A stretch of 64,000 nt of DNA from the NCBI GenBank assembly GCA_020746105.1, contig CM036619.1, positions 56,469,135 to 56,533,134 of the forward strand, in the 5' to 3' direction. The notes below the pieces were generated by a model. The model had not been told where the DNA came from and did no database searches. It saw only the letters and a list, made by a program, of their open reading frames with translations. This stretch comes from Trogon surrucura (taxonomy: Eukaryota; Chordata; Aves; Trogoniformes; Trogonidae). Within the stretch, counting starts at the first letter, position 1. Each line of letters starts with the position of its first letter. The position numbers were made by a program, and so were the translations under genes. Below are positions 51,708-63,739 of the stretch, in pieces.

Positions 51708-54700
51708 CTGTAAGAGAAAATGCACAAGACTTATAGAAGGGAAAGACAGCACATACTTCAACGCAAACCCCCTCATACTATCACATGAGACTCAAAATTT
51801 CAGGAGACAGTGCACAGGTATAGTCAGACTGAAATATCTGAGCAGGGACACAATACACTTCTGAATATACCTATGAATTCATCTGAAAAAACCAAAAACA
51901 TCATTCCATGTTTCAGGGCACAGTTGCTCTAACAGTGCTGTTTGAGCACAGGATTTCTAGAGTCCTTCAGTATATAAGTAAGCGTGACATGTTCCATGAC
52001 CAAGGAGGAATAAAAAACCCACAAGAGACTCAGAAAGAGCATGCTTCTGTTTGTGATGGAAAGCAGGTATCACAAACCCCTGGCAATGCCACTCCATTTC
52101 ACTGGCAGTCTTGCCAAGTAATCATCAAAGAATAAAACTAAGATTGAATGAAATAAGAGTGGAAGAGTTCTGACATCTGACAGATTTTGTGATCTACACA
52201 ACAAGTTGCATAAAAGCAGTGTAACTACAAACAGGTCATAGGAAGCCCAATGTAGAGGTGAGGTTTAAAAAACTTCTGGACTTATTTTTAAAATCTGCCT
52301 TTAATAATCCATCCACCATCCCTAACTATACACCAAGCATCTGAGGCAGAGATCACCTATATTATAAGCTTATCCAGTGGCAATGGAGAATAGAGATTTA
52401 CCATCCAGGTGGGGAACACAAAAATCACAAGGACAACAACAGAAATACCAACACTATATGATAACAGGAAGAACAGTGACAGCCTTGGCACAGGTAATGG
52501 GGTAAATTATTGCACATCAGCTGATCCATCGTAACTGTCTATATGTGTCTGCTCAGAGTCTCCAGCATGCAGAAGAGAGCTAGCAATTAGCCTAGTTCTC
52601 GCTGCCTTGGCATCCTTTGCATTGTCCAGTGTTTTGAACATTTCCCATTTTTCTTCACACTTTCTATGCTACAAACAGCAGTCCTCAAAGCAGCGTCTGG
52701 CTTCAAGACAGAGTGACCAGAACTGGTCACTGGATGAGGTATTCGAAGCCTGGACACTCTGCTGGTTTACAAAACAGTGTTAATATTTCTAGTGCTATTT
52801 TCCTTTATGGTGCTTCGGACTCTGAGCACTGCTGACTCTTCTGGCATCTGCTCTGCACCAGGAAAGCTTTCCTAAGTGATGTCTGCAATGTGAAAGCTGC
52901 ATGTCTAATTTCTCTTAAGAGACTCCAGAGAAATTTTCTTCCCGATGCCACCATAAAATATAAAAACCAAACATCAGCCATCTCTTCTACCCCAGTGAGA
53001 AAACAGATGGTGGATTTGTATGGAATGATTTTTCTTTCTTATTACAGAGAACATCAACAGAAATTCTTTTTAACCAAATGAAGGGCACCACTCAACAGCT
53101 TCACAGTTGCTAGCTGTTAAATTGTGCTCTCTGTGCCCTGATGACACCTCTACAAACTAGCTCATTTAGGGAAAATGGTACCAAAAGACCAGGTTGGCAT
53201 ATGAGCAAGAACTCTTATTTCTTCCGCGTTACGCAGCGGTGGCTCCGACTCAACACAGCTCATGGTAACATCCCATACCAAGGAGACTGTAAAAGCAAGA
53301 GCGATCCACATCTGATGTTGCTCCTCCTTTCCCAGCTGACTATGAGAAAGCAGAGGGACAAAAACATACACAGACATCCCGCTGCAACTCCTTCTGCCAC
53401 TAACCTTTCTCTAAAAGGGTTTGCTTTAACGTTTTTGCCAGCAGGACTCGAACATTTGGAACCCTGTCAGATGCCAAGTGCAGTAAGTGTGGCAACAGAT
53501 GCACAGCAAACTGGTCCATGGGCAGGCAGTCATCTTCGCTGATAGTCTGGCAAGAAGACAGAAGCAATTTCATGAGATTTCAGCACAGCAAGGATAAAAT
53601 CCCAATACATCATCAGAGCTAGCATCTCATTACCTTCATAGCATGAATACAGTAGCTAGTATCCACAAATTTTTAAAATATGGTACAGTACTTTCTAGCA
53701 CAAAAGTTGTACACAAGGAAGCAAGTTAGGGTTAAGGAAATTCAGGCTCACTTAGCAGTTCACTTTATTTTGTATGAAGTCTGATAACTTCATTTTTTTA
53801 TTTTTTTTGAAATCACTGTTATCACTTGGAAACAGAGAAGAAAAGTAGAAGTCCTTCCCAATCATTTTCAGGACTGATTTAGTCTTTGCTTTACCCGGGT
53901 ACCATATTAAGACAAGAATGGTCCACCTCAATAAACAGCTGTTGGACTCAGACACGGTTCTCTAAATAAGCTCAAAACTTACTATTATTATTTCTCCAAA
54001 TACTTCAAAGAACTGCCCCACCTGGGCAGCAGGCATGTTGGCTCCCAGTCTGCACCTCTGCTACAGCCTCAAAATTTGACCATTTCCTTGAGACCACAGC
54101 TAGTTTCAACCTTCTGTTTATTTTGCTGAGAATACATCAGTTTTGACCACACTGCACTACTTGGCTCAGGAGGTAGAGGCAACTTCTAGTGCCTCATTTC
54201 TAAAGGAAGTGGTAGGCTGCTGCAGCATATTATATAAATCTCACTTCATGCTGAGCAACAGAGGAGCCCCTCAACTCAGGGATTATTTTGCTATGTGTTT
54301 GTTTTATATTCGACATCAGATTCGACAATCTGATGTTAATATGCTGAGCTAAAGATGCATTCAAGTTCATCTGTGGAGCAACACTGAAAAAAGCAGCCCT
54401 GAAACCCATTGCCTTGGAAACCAAATTCTCAAACATTCCTGAAAATAGTGTCAATAGGCAGCTGAAGTTGCTATCACCCCTCGCCCCCTTAATTCTTAAC
54501 CATCACCACCCTGCAAAACCAAAAAAAAAGATGGAAAAAAAGACATTTCACCTGGCAAATAAAGACAAAAGTTTGCCGGCCAGACCACTTGCTGCATCTA
54601 CAGAACTTTTCAACAAGTTCATTCATGAGGTCTACCACAAAGGTTGATGTTGAAGCCATGTACAGCTTTTTTACCATTTCACTAACCTTGAAGAAATGAG

Positions 54701-57700
54701 AGGAAAGAAAAAACAAAAATTACTTCTGACCATCAACCCTCAGAAGTCTGAAATCCTGAATTTACTTAGATTGCTTTACCAGCTTGTAAGAAATCCAACG
54801 GACAGAAGACACTTTGTCTGCACAGAGGCTGAACGCGATAGGTCGCAAGTAGTCATAAATGTCTCTGGCACTGTACAGATCTAGAAGCAAGATCAGTTGC
54901 CTAAGAGACAGAAGAAAAACCAATCAGAGAACATATTATAAGTAGATGAAAGGTAACTTTAACTGTGAATATGACAACACTTGCCAAATATGCAATGTGG
55001 CCACAATAAAGTTTCTGAAAGCAAAATCTTCTATTTTTCAATGCTGTAAGTTTGACTATGGGTCAACTTGCAAATTTTAAATCGTCGCTTATTTAGAAAA
55101 ACAGCAAAAGCTCAAACTGCGTAAGCTCAAATGAAAAACTAGGAGAGGCACAGGAACCTGGCAATGGCTACACTGCACGTGCAGCACAGTGAGCCCACTG
55201 AATGACACCGCCGTGCGCACATACGTCTAAATATCTGGTAAAAACTTCTCACACATAGGACACATGTACAGCTACAAAGCAACTACCCTGACTTAGTCTG
55301 ATAAGTATCTTTGGTCACTTAAGTACATTGATTATCAAATCTATAAACTGTTACTGCCTTGGAGTATACTGGGCAACTGGAGAAATGATAATTATCTTCA
55401 ACAAAGTCCAGGTTGCACAGTCTCCTCTCACAGGCTAAGTGCTGCAGCCTTGATCACCTTGGTTGCTGGCTGCTAAATTTGTTCCAGTTTAGCAGCATCT
55501 TTCCTGCACTGGTATAGACGTGCAGCTCCAGATGACACCTAGTGAGTGCTGACTAGAAGGGGTTAATCTGTTCCCCTGATATACTGACTGTGCCCCTGCT
55601 GATACAGCCCAGCACTGTGCTGCTCATGTTCAGCTCACTGTCCTCACATGATTCTCTAGGCCTTTCCAGCAGAGTTGCTCCCAGGGCAGCCAGTCCTCAG
55701 CCTGTCTCACTGTCAGAGGCTCTCCCCTCCCACACACAGGACTTGGCATCTTGTCCTTGTCGCCTTCCATACGATCCTACGTCCTACATCCATGCAAACG
55801 CCAAAGTTTGTTCAAATTACATCAAAGTTCACTACCCTGCTACTCACTTTCTTTACTCTCCCCTCAAGATCTCGTTCTCCTCGGTTTCATGGTCATGAAT
55901 TCAGCCTACTCTTAAATACAGCAACTTCAAGTCAAATTGCTAGAATACTTCCACTGACTTCACGAGCAACCAGATATGATCTTCTCTTTTGGCACCTTCT
56001 TTTTTATGAAAGGGTAACATTCTCAACATACGGTGATGGGAACAGACACTCAAGTTCCAACTGCTATAAGTGATATGCAACTACTGGGAATATTTAATAA
56101 GGGGGACAAGTCCTCATCCACTTCTATATACACTAATTAAAAGGACTACCTACTAATTAAAAATTAAATGAAGAACGTCACAGTAAAACATCTAAGATTT
56201 TAACATTTTTAAATACCCATAGCAATAAAAACAAGCATTCAGAAAACTACATACTCAGCCAGCTCAGCGCGAAAACGCCAATTCCTGCTGTTATCAGTCA
56301 CTAGGAATTCCTGAAGCTGATAAAGATACTCTCGTCTTTTGTCAACATGAAGAAGCTGCAACAATAAAGTTACATAGAGAAAGGTAGGATACAATTACCA
56401 GATAGAACAGGAGCTTTAAAATGCAACTAATGAAACACTTTTAATTTTTTTTTCCTAAGGAATCTTTACAGTAGCATTGCTTTCCTGAGTTAAACCCTAT
56501 TACACTTAAGTCTGTAAAATCACATGGGGCACTACCAAACTCAAAATCTGATCTAGTCCCTACTTTTACTGTAGGAAACAGGAGGGGTGAGCAGTAAAGA
56601 CAGTATTGATTTTAAAGGTTTTATGATTTGTCTTTCAGCTCCAAAAATGAGACAGCTACAGAAAAATTCCAGAAGAAATTTAGAAATTTGAGAATAGAGA
56701 CACAAGAGCCATCAAAAAACTTACTACCATCCCCTGACACCTATACATTGAATAAACATGCACAAATCAGGCTCTTCAGTGAAAAGAAAGTAACACAGAT
56801 CAGCAACACTGATCTCCTGCAAACATATACTCTAGCATTCAACAGACATCTGTATAGATTCCGACAAAATTATATCCGTGTTACATTAAAAACAAGTGCA
56901 CACAAATAAATGAAGCAAAATATATAATTGCACTTGACCAGAGCTGAACACAGACATACCTTCAGAAAGTCATGCAAGTGTTTAAGCACACCTATCCTGA
57001 CCTCATCAAGATCTTTTAAAAAGCCATTGAAAACAGGAACTAAATCTCCAGCTGTAAGCTGGTCTCCAAGGATTACAGCAAGTTCATGTATAGAAAATGC
57101 TAGTGTCCGCCGAACCTTCCACTGTAAAATAAATAAATAAATTAATTTTATTGATGTATCATCTCAAGTGCTCTATTTTAGCTTGAGGGTCAGTATCCAA
57201 GCTGGACTGTCAGCAAGTTACAGTACTTATAGATACATTCAACTGTTCTCATGTAACAACTGAAAATTAAACTGGAAATAAAAGAGAGGAAAAGAAAAAC
57301 AAAGGAAATAGGACAAATGTCGAGGTATCATTTCTTCTGTCTGAATATCAATCAACTAGGCAAACAGAAGTAATGAAAATATTTTAATTTTCCAGGTGTC
57401 GGTAACTGACAATAGTACTCTTCCATACACTATTCTCTGCTTTAAAGTCTTTTTGGGTAAATTAGTTCTGTACTACTACTCTCTCACTCATTTAATTTGT
57501 GAAACAGTGTAAGATATATATCCCACAATATTTCAGCTGGCATATTTTTGCTTCCATAATAGGCAAAGTTTCACCCACACTGAGTGCCCAGCAGTCCAAG
57601 GATCAATAGAGCTTTCACTCACCCTAAACTGAGAGGGCACAGTTTAATGGAGCACTATTTGAAGGAAGTCTTTTTAAAAATAAAATAGCATCTATTCTTT

Positions 57701-60352
57701 AGCCAGCACTTTCCAATTAACATGGGTACTGTTGTTTTGCCCTGCTTTGGTGATTCAATCTTAATTCAGATTGGACTGGTGATAAACTCTGGACAGTCTT
57801 GAATACAGGGTAGTTTGTTTTTCCTTATGTTTTACACTTATTAGCTAGTTATTTTTAAAGGCTGCAAAAGAGTTCGGAAAATCTGAGCAATAGCCACATA
57901 TAAAATTACTCACTACATATCACTAAGAACTGTTGCTCTGACAGCAAGCAGCAAATTCAAGAGAGGTCAAGTAGTCTGAGAATGTTTAAAAAAATAAAAA
58001 TGTCATCTCCAAAAAAGGAAGCAAGGGAGCACTGGGAAACAACAGTAAATCAACAGCAACATGCATAAAACCACCTCCTTACCACCTGACAACAAGGAAA
58101 ATGCTGCTATTTCCAGTATTGGGTTTTAAAACAGCAATGCTGATGTTATTCCCTTATGATTAACCGGGTGCAGCACTGAGAGGCCAGCATGAGGCTGACT
58201 CACTGAGCTCCAGACATGCCTGCAGGGCCACATGTCTGCTCACGCACAGCAGCACAGCCCGAGATCTCCTACTGGTAAGAATCCCAAGCAGTGCCATCTC
58301 TAGTGAGAAGAAGAAACTGGAGACCATTCCTCACGTTCCCACTGGAGATCTGCCTCCCACTCAAACTGCCCCATTTCCTTCCTACCTGAGCACCACAGAC
58401 ACCCACCTTCCCCTGAGACAACCGTTCCGCTTTCATTTGTTATAGGAGCAACTAATACCAGCAGGGGGAAAAGCCATGTAAAAAAAAACAGAGAAACCTA
58501 ACTCTCAGTAAACAAGAGAAATTGTCGCAGATAATTCCTTGTCACACCAGAGAATTCCAAACCATTCACTACCAGAGCTTCTTGAGCTTACCTGCATGTC
58601 AGATGCCAGTGTCTCGTAGGTATCTTTCAGACAGTGCCAATTCTGCCTGCCTAAGGTGAGGGCCACACCTGGCAGGCTGTAGGCGCAGTGCTTGGCAATC
58701 TCAGTATCAACCGTTTGCGCGCGAGATGGATCAGTCATTGATAAATACTGATCCAGCAAGGCTTGAGGTACAACATCCTACAGCAAGAAAAGGGTAGAGT
58801 GTTTAGCTATCTTCAGTAAATCCTCACAAGACTTACTAAAAATCCAGGGCACACTGTGTCAGAAGAATATGTCTTCCCCCCACAATTATCAAGTATTATT
58901 TAACTGCCATCTCTTAATAAGAATGGAAAGGTCTTGTATGTCATAAGTACCACCAAAAAAGTTTCAAAGAAACAATGATATGACTGGTGGAGGCTATTTG
59001 AAAATACGCAGACGAACGTAACAAATGAGTGAGAGGATCACTGCTTACTTAGGCAGGCCAGCAAACTGAGACTATCTTCTACCTTTCTACAAACATTCAG
59101 GTCCACAGGCTGTGCCAACTGGCCCTTTTAACTCATTCATAAAAATAGCAGAACGCCAAATGATTATATTTGCTCAAAAATTTTGATATTTGCTCAAAAA
59201 TTTTGATATTTGCTCAAAAATTTTGATATTTGCTCAAAAATTTTGATATTTGCTCAAAAATTTTGATATTTGCTCAAAAATTTTGATATTTGCTCAAAAA
59301 TTTTGATATTTGCTCAAAAATTTTGATATTTGCTCAAAAATTTTGATATTTGCTCAAAAATTTTGATATTTGCTCAAAAATAATTTTCTCATTCCTCTCA
59401 AAATCTTGCAACGCCTTGGGAAGGGCAGGAAGGAAAAGGGGCAGAGTACAGTGCATTCAATACTGCTTCCAAACTCCCTAAACAGTCATCAGGAAGAAAA
59501 AGACCTCTCCAAAGACAAGGAAATCTCTGGCAAAGACCAATCCTTCTCTCCACTGAGAAACTGAAGAATTTCAACTAAAATTTTGTGAAAACCTCTTTGC
59601 ATTGACTTCAACATCGTCTTTGCTTCAGCTACTGTAGAGTTTCTCTCGGGCACTGACTCTACCCAAGGGGCTGCACAAGAGCATTTCCCCATCACAGCTG
59701 CTCAACAGCTCAGCTCAAACAGGCAACAAGAGGGACTGAAGCTCTCACTCAGGGAATCACACTGGTGCAGGGTGGCACACTTTATACTGAACTATGTAAC
59801 AACAAACATTGGATTCCTTTTGGGAGAAAAATAACAAAGAGACAGTTTGAGGTTAATGAAACACTTTCACAACTTTTCTGCAAAAAGCTGTCATGGGCTG
59901 GGGGTGGTTCCAGTCAAAGAATTTAAAAAAAAATCCAGTTTCCTCAATAATCTAATTTCCATTATAGGATAGTTTCCATAGAAAATTACACCAAACGAAG
60001 CCAAATCCTGAAAGTCTATGACAACCATTACCTCATGTCAAAAGATACTGTCATCTCATATATAAACAAAACAGAAGCAACTGCTCAATTAAGCCATTAT
60101 CTCTGGAAACACAGAATATTTTAAAACTACTTATTTAAGAGGTTTGCCGTATTTAACAGAAACTACATTAAATCAAAAATTATGAATCCCCATATACATA
60201 GAAAAAAATAATTTATCTGATATGTAGGAAAACCAGAAGTTATTGTAATTTACTACCTGTACTTTGGATTTTCTTTCTTCTTCAGGGCTGAAACTACTGT
60301 TGGTGCTCAAATCTGAATCGTTATGAATGAAGTGAATTGTAGAATCCATATT
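51544..60352 (-). CDS. PPP4R1: Protein phosphatase 4 regulatory subunit 1, C-terminal part (5' exons outside window)
   Basis: Eight minus-strand exons, in transcript order 60352-60257, 58777-58592, 57121-56960, 56355-56255, 54900-54780, 54686-54552, 53546-53405 and 51707-51544, join in phase to 1107 nt: 368 residues plus TAA. PPP4R1 is a HEAT-repeat scaffold that binds the PP4 catalytic subunit and directs dephosphorylation of targets; in human T cells PP4R1-PP4C was reported to act on the IKK complex. The translation follows human PPP4R1 closely: a Ser-rich linker (DSDLSTNSSFSPEEE), helical repeats (DVVPQALLDQYLSMTDPSRA; WKVRRTLAFSIHELAVILG), and the terminus DDAMSTASSTY. The N-terminal HEAT repeats and the large acidic middle exon are not visible before 64000, so the next intron upstream exceeds 3.6 kb. 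The gene is convergent with RALBP1, as recalled for human. Confidence 0.96.
51708..53404 (-). other. PPP4R1: PPP4R1 last intron
   Basis: 1.7 kb separating the last two coding exons. A-rich on the plus strand. No repeat family was recognised. Confidence 0.85.
53405..53546 (-). CDS. PPP4R1: PPP4R1 internal exon
   Basis: 142 nt (47 codons plus one base). Acceptor TTGCCAG, donor GTTAGT. It encodes TISEDDCLPMDQFAVHLLPH through KQTLLEK, and its last base pairs with AA of the next exon to give Glu. Confidence 0.95.
54552..54686 (-). CDS. PPP4R1: PPP4R1 internal exon
   Basis: 135 nt, 45 codons, phase 0. The acceptor is TTCTTCAAG and the donor GTGAAA. It encodes VSEMVKKLYMASTSTFVVDL through GRQTFVFICQ. 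Compared with human, the short Ala/Pro-Thr stretch has changed but the flanks are conserved. Confidence 0.95.
54780..54900 (-). CDS. PPP4R1: PPP4R1 internal exon
   Basis: 121 nt (one base plus 40 codons). Acceptor CTCTTAG, donor GTAAAG. It encodes QLILLLDLYSARDIYDYLRP through VRWISYKL. Confidence 0.95.
55430..55780 (-). mobile_element. old degraded CR1-like fragment
   Basis: Plus-strand segments such as CTTGATCACCTTGGTTGC, GATACAGCCCAGCA, CTGCTCATGTTCAGCTCACT and ACTTGGCATCTTGTCCTTG line up in order with the reverse complement of a CR1-type ORF2 end common in birds, with many substitutions and gaps. It lies in the PPP4R1 intron 54901-56254, in the same orientation as the gene. Family assignment is from memory. 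Confidence 0.6.
56255..56355 (-). CDS. PPP4R1: PPP4R1 internal exon
   Basis: 101 nt (33 codons plus two bases). Acceptor TTGTTGCAG, donor GTATGT. It encodes LLHVDKRREYLYQLQEFLV through FRAELAE. Confidence 0.95.
56960..57121 (-). CDS. PPP4R1: PPP4R1 internal exon
   Basis: 162 nt, 54 codons, phase 0. Acceptor ATTTTACAG, donor GTATGT. It encodes WKVRRTLAFSIHELAVILG through LKHLHDFLK, a HEAT-type helix pair. Confidence 0.96.
58592..58777 (-). CDS. PPP4R1: PPP4R1 internal exon
   Basis: 186 nt, 62 codons, phase 0. Acceptor TTGCTGTAG, donor GTAAGC. It encodes DVVPQALLDQYLSMTDPSRA through YETLASDMQ, nearly unchanged from human, and begins the C-terminal helical repeats. Confidence 0.96.
59166..59381. 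repeat. perfect 20-bp tandem array (10.8 copies)
   Basis: The unit TGCTCAAAAATTTTGATATT is repeated with no mismatch over 216 bp, within the PPP4R1 intron between exons 60257-60352 and 58592-58777. Each unit contains a near-palindrome (TCAAAAATTTTGA) and is 80% A/T. Complete identity of the copies points to recent expansion and likely length polymorphism. A collapsed or expanded assembly is also possible. Confidence 0.97.
60257..60352 (-). CDS. PPP4R1: PPP4R1 internal exon (most 5' one visible)
   Basis: 96 nt, 32 codons, phase 0 at both ends, acceptor TTATTCATAG, donor GTAGTA. It encodes NMDSTIHFIHNDSDLSTNSS and an acidic/basic tail ending KSKVQ, a low-complexity phospho-type linker before the C-terminal HEAT block. 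Confidence 0.94.
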
Positions 60353-63300
60353 CTATGAATAAATAAAAAAAAATTAGTCACAAAATACACTCAAGGATTA
60401 AACACAAAACAAATGTCAACATCAAGAAGTGCTGTCCTCACCTCGGTCTTTTTCCTAGATTAAAGGAATACATGTTCTAATATCAAATACAATTTTGCTA
60501 CAGCCCAAAATCAAGAGGTCTGTAAGATAAATCTTTACTTTCAATTTCAAACACAGACTCCTCTTTTTCTGCTCCTTTTTGATTCTTGCAGAATGAAACT
60601 CACAGGAAAGGAGTACCTTTGAGACTGCACTGAGGAAAATATGACTAACATATGGGTCACATCACTTCTCCTCTGAAGGGAAAATGAAAAAACATCTGTA
60701 TTTGTTGGATTTGCTGCTTTGGAATTGTGCTAGGAAAAGGTCAAAACAACCCTCACACTTCAGAGTAGAAACCAACGAGAGCTTCCCTGCTCTCCTTTCC
60801 TGGATACAATTTTTTTTGCAACTTTCCCTACAGATGAGTTTCACCTTATAACACAGTCCTAGTGGCTCATAGCTGCTGACACTACCCATCAGCTCTCTTA
60901 GCAGTTGTATTAAAACATTTTTTAGCATCCTGGCTACACATTTGGGCCCTGAAGATAAGGACCGAGACTGTTTTGGAACTCGACTGAGCAACAAAGGTTT
61001 GATATGCTATGACAGACTGTACTGCTGAGAGGATGCACTGTCACTTTCTATACCAGCGGAGTTCCCCAAATACAATGGACTTTGCATAATCATCTGTGAA
61101 TTTCAAGGAGTATGTGATGAATATTTGAAAAGTAGATCAGGCTGCTGTGTGGTAGAATAGGACAAAAGCATTTTTTGCTAGATATGAGGCAAGTTACCTA
61201 TTCACAGGCGCTGCAGAAGGAGCTCTCGGGGTCAGCGCAAGCACCAAGAACATGCCTCCTCTACCAGCTGTTCAGATCAGTTTGACAATGAGAATTTTCC
61301 AGCAAACTGCTAACTTCTTCAAGAAACACCCCAGGACACCACCTGCCTTCCTTGGTTTGACTTCAGACAGTTGCTTTTTCCTCTTCCGTGAGCTGCTTTT
61401 ATCTAAGCACTGGGTTGTAATTTTAGTCACTGAGGTATAATTACAGGTGATAAAGAACAGGCAGAGCTGTGAGGCAATTGCACATCACTGGCACAGCAGC
61501 CCAAGTCACCTGTCAGGCTTATTGAGTAGCAGCAAGAAGGTGTCAAAGACCAAGGAAAGAATAGAACTGCAAGTGCCTCTGTAACTAAACAGGCCCAGCA
61601 GTATACAGACTGTGAAGCACCCAGAGGCTCTCAAAACCATCTCTGCAGGATTTTAGTTTGCCAGTCAATTCTTCATTCCTTCTTAGCCTTCTTAGGCTAG
61701 TCGCTCTGCTACTCTGCTACAATAAAAATGAAAAGCCTCCATTGCACAATCCCTGCTGCCCAAGTTTAAAAAAGAAAGATAAAAATAAATACTTTATTGA
61801 TTGGACCAAGCTGAACAACTAAATATACTGATGGTTGTCACAGATGGAAACATTTTTACCCAGCCACTTTTAAAGTCAAATATGCATTCCAGAAAGGAAG
61901 AGCCTCGGTACAGAAGAACCACAACATCAGTTGGTATTTAAGTCAACGCAGGATCTCTATTCCTGCACACGAAGTTCCATCTGTACTTCTTCCCTGTAAC
62001 ATGCACACACTGAACTCAGCATTGCAGAGAGTCGGGACATAAAAAATTCAGCAGGGCTTAGCCTGAAAGCTTCTTGTGTACCAGACTGGTGAACATCGAC
62101 CTCTGAGATGCACAGTATTTGTCATGGCTTTACAAATCTCTTACAGGAGGTTTTCTTCAGCTGCAGCATAACAAGAGTTCCGTGGCTGTGCTGCACAGAT
62201 CCCTGCTCTGCGCCACGGGTTGCACACAAAGTCCACAGCACCAGGACAAGCTGTGCTGGCACTTCTTGACAGGGCGGCTGGCCCAAACAAAGAGAGAAAG
62301 AGGAGGCCAGAGTCAGGGGTCCAGTCTCCACCCAACATCTACCCTCTTAAAGAGAAGTACTTTTGCCGGGAGTGAGCTGATTTTAGTCCAGTTTCCTTCC
62401 TCTTTCTTTTCCTTCCCTTCTCTCTCTACATCAAACAAAAACAAGCAAAAAACAGAAAGAGGACAACCTCCACATCCATCTACTGGGATTTCTTGAAGCT
62501 TACATTTGCTTTCCTTTTAATAGAGAATCTCTCTAACATGTACCCTAACTCCTTCAGGAACTCACACGGGTGCAGAAGGGCAAGCAAAGTGTGATTTTGC
62601 TTTGTGATATGTGTGCAGCTCTGAAGGCTGCTTTCAAATATAAAATGCTGTAGCTAGTTTTTCTACTGTCCAGTACCCTCTGATACACTGCTACGCTGAG
62701 ATGTAAAAAACAAAACAGCTCCCCCCAAACAGCAATGAAAAAAAAAAACCCCACAAAAAAACACCTGTGAAAATCAGAGCTCTCTTCACTGCTAGGGAGA
62801 ACAGTCCACTTGCTCAACAGATCACAGCATGATTCCTAAATTCTAGGTCATTTCTATAATATCCTTTCACTTGTAAAATGAGTACTTGATTCAGTGCCAG
62901 TAACGAAAAAGGAACTGACAGATTAAGAGCATCCTTTTAAATCTGAAACATGTAAAACCCACATATTCCACCAATATGACAGGTTCTTGAACTTTCTGTC
63001 ACCACCACACTCTGCAAAGAAAGAAAACGCAGGACAGATCCCTCTGAAGAAACACCACTTTCATCACTCCCAAAAATTAGAAGGACAGAAGACACATTTA
63101 CACTGTCATTTTACAGGTTAGCATCAGAAACAAGTAATTACAACAGATCCTATGATAAACATATCGAGCCTGACATCGGGAATTAGGGCAAGTTGTTTCT
63201 TTTAAGCAAAGAAACCAAACACATTTGTAGTGTTAAATTATGATTGTGTATGAACAGCAGTATCCAAATAAACATCACATTCCCCCATTCCCCATGTGTT

Positions 63301-63739
63301 TTTGAGCTACATGGTAGTCCTGTTGCCAAAAGGTGCTGCTTTCACCAACAGTCCAACAGCTTAGGTAAAAAGTTAATGAAGTGTTATCTAGAAAACGTTT
63401 GCACTGGACTGATGTCGACTCCTAGATTTTTCAAAGACATTTATCAAAATTTCATTTGAAAATACAATTTAGGTAATAAGATTCACAATATCGCTTTCTG
63501 TGCTTTTATTGAGCATATTTTGGAACCATTGCTTCCTACTTAGCCATAGCTTTTAATACCACCAGATCTCATGGCACTACATGCAGTGAACATAGTGGCT
63601 TTAGCCTAATAACCAGTACAGAACAGAAAATTGTAGCAAATGCCACTGATTTGAGTCAGGCCGGGGGGAAGTGGTGGGGTGCTGAAGAATTAAGTGAAAA
63701 AACTTTAAAATGTTACTGATTGCTAGAATCCACCTTCTC
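60353..63739 (-). other. PPP4R1: PPP4R1 intron, open at the right edge
   Basis: I found no match to the exon expected next upstream (ending EDSVPLISDAVE-like in human), so this is treated as intron continuing past the window. Plus-strand sequence is A-rich and otherwise unique. Confidence 0.6.

Larger units (their letters stand above)
53547..56254 (-). other. PPP4R1: PPP4R1 introns between 53547 and 56254 (interrupted by two exons)
   Basis: The introns are 53547-54551, 54687-54779 and 54901-56254. The middle one is only 93 bp, close to the functional minimum. The last contains a degraded CR1-like piece. Confidence 0.88.
56356..60256 (-). other. PPP4R1: PPP4R1 introns between 56356 and 60256 (interrupted by two exons)
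   Basis: The introns are 56356-56959, 57122-58591 and 58778-60256. The last holds the 20-bp tandem array. No other recognisable element is present. Confidence 0.88.

Noticed and set aside
59166-59381. Possible CRISPR array
   Set aside because: The units are contiguous with no spacers, and the host is a vertebrate; it is a tandem minisatellite.
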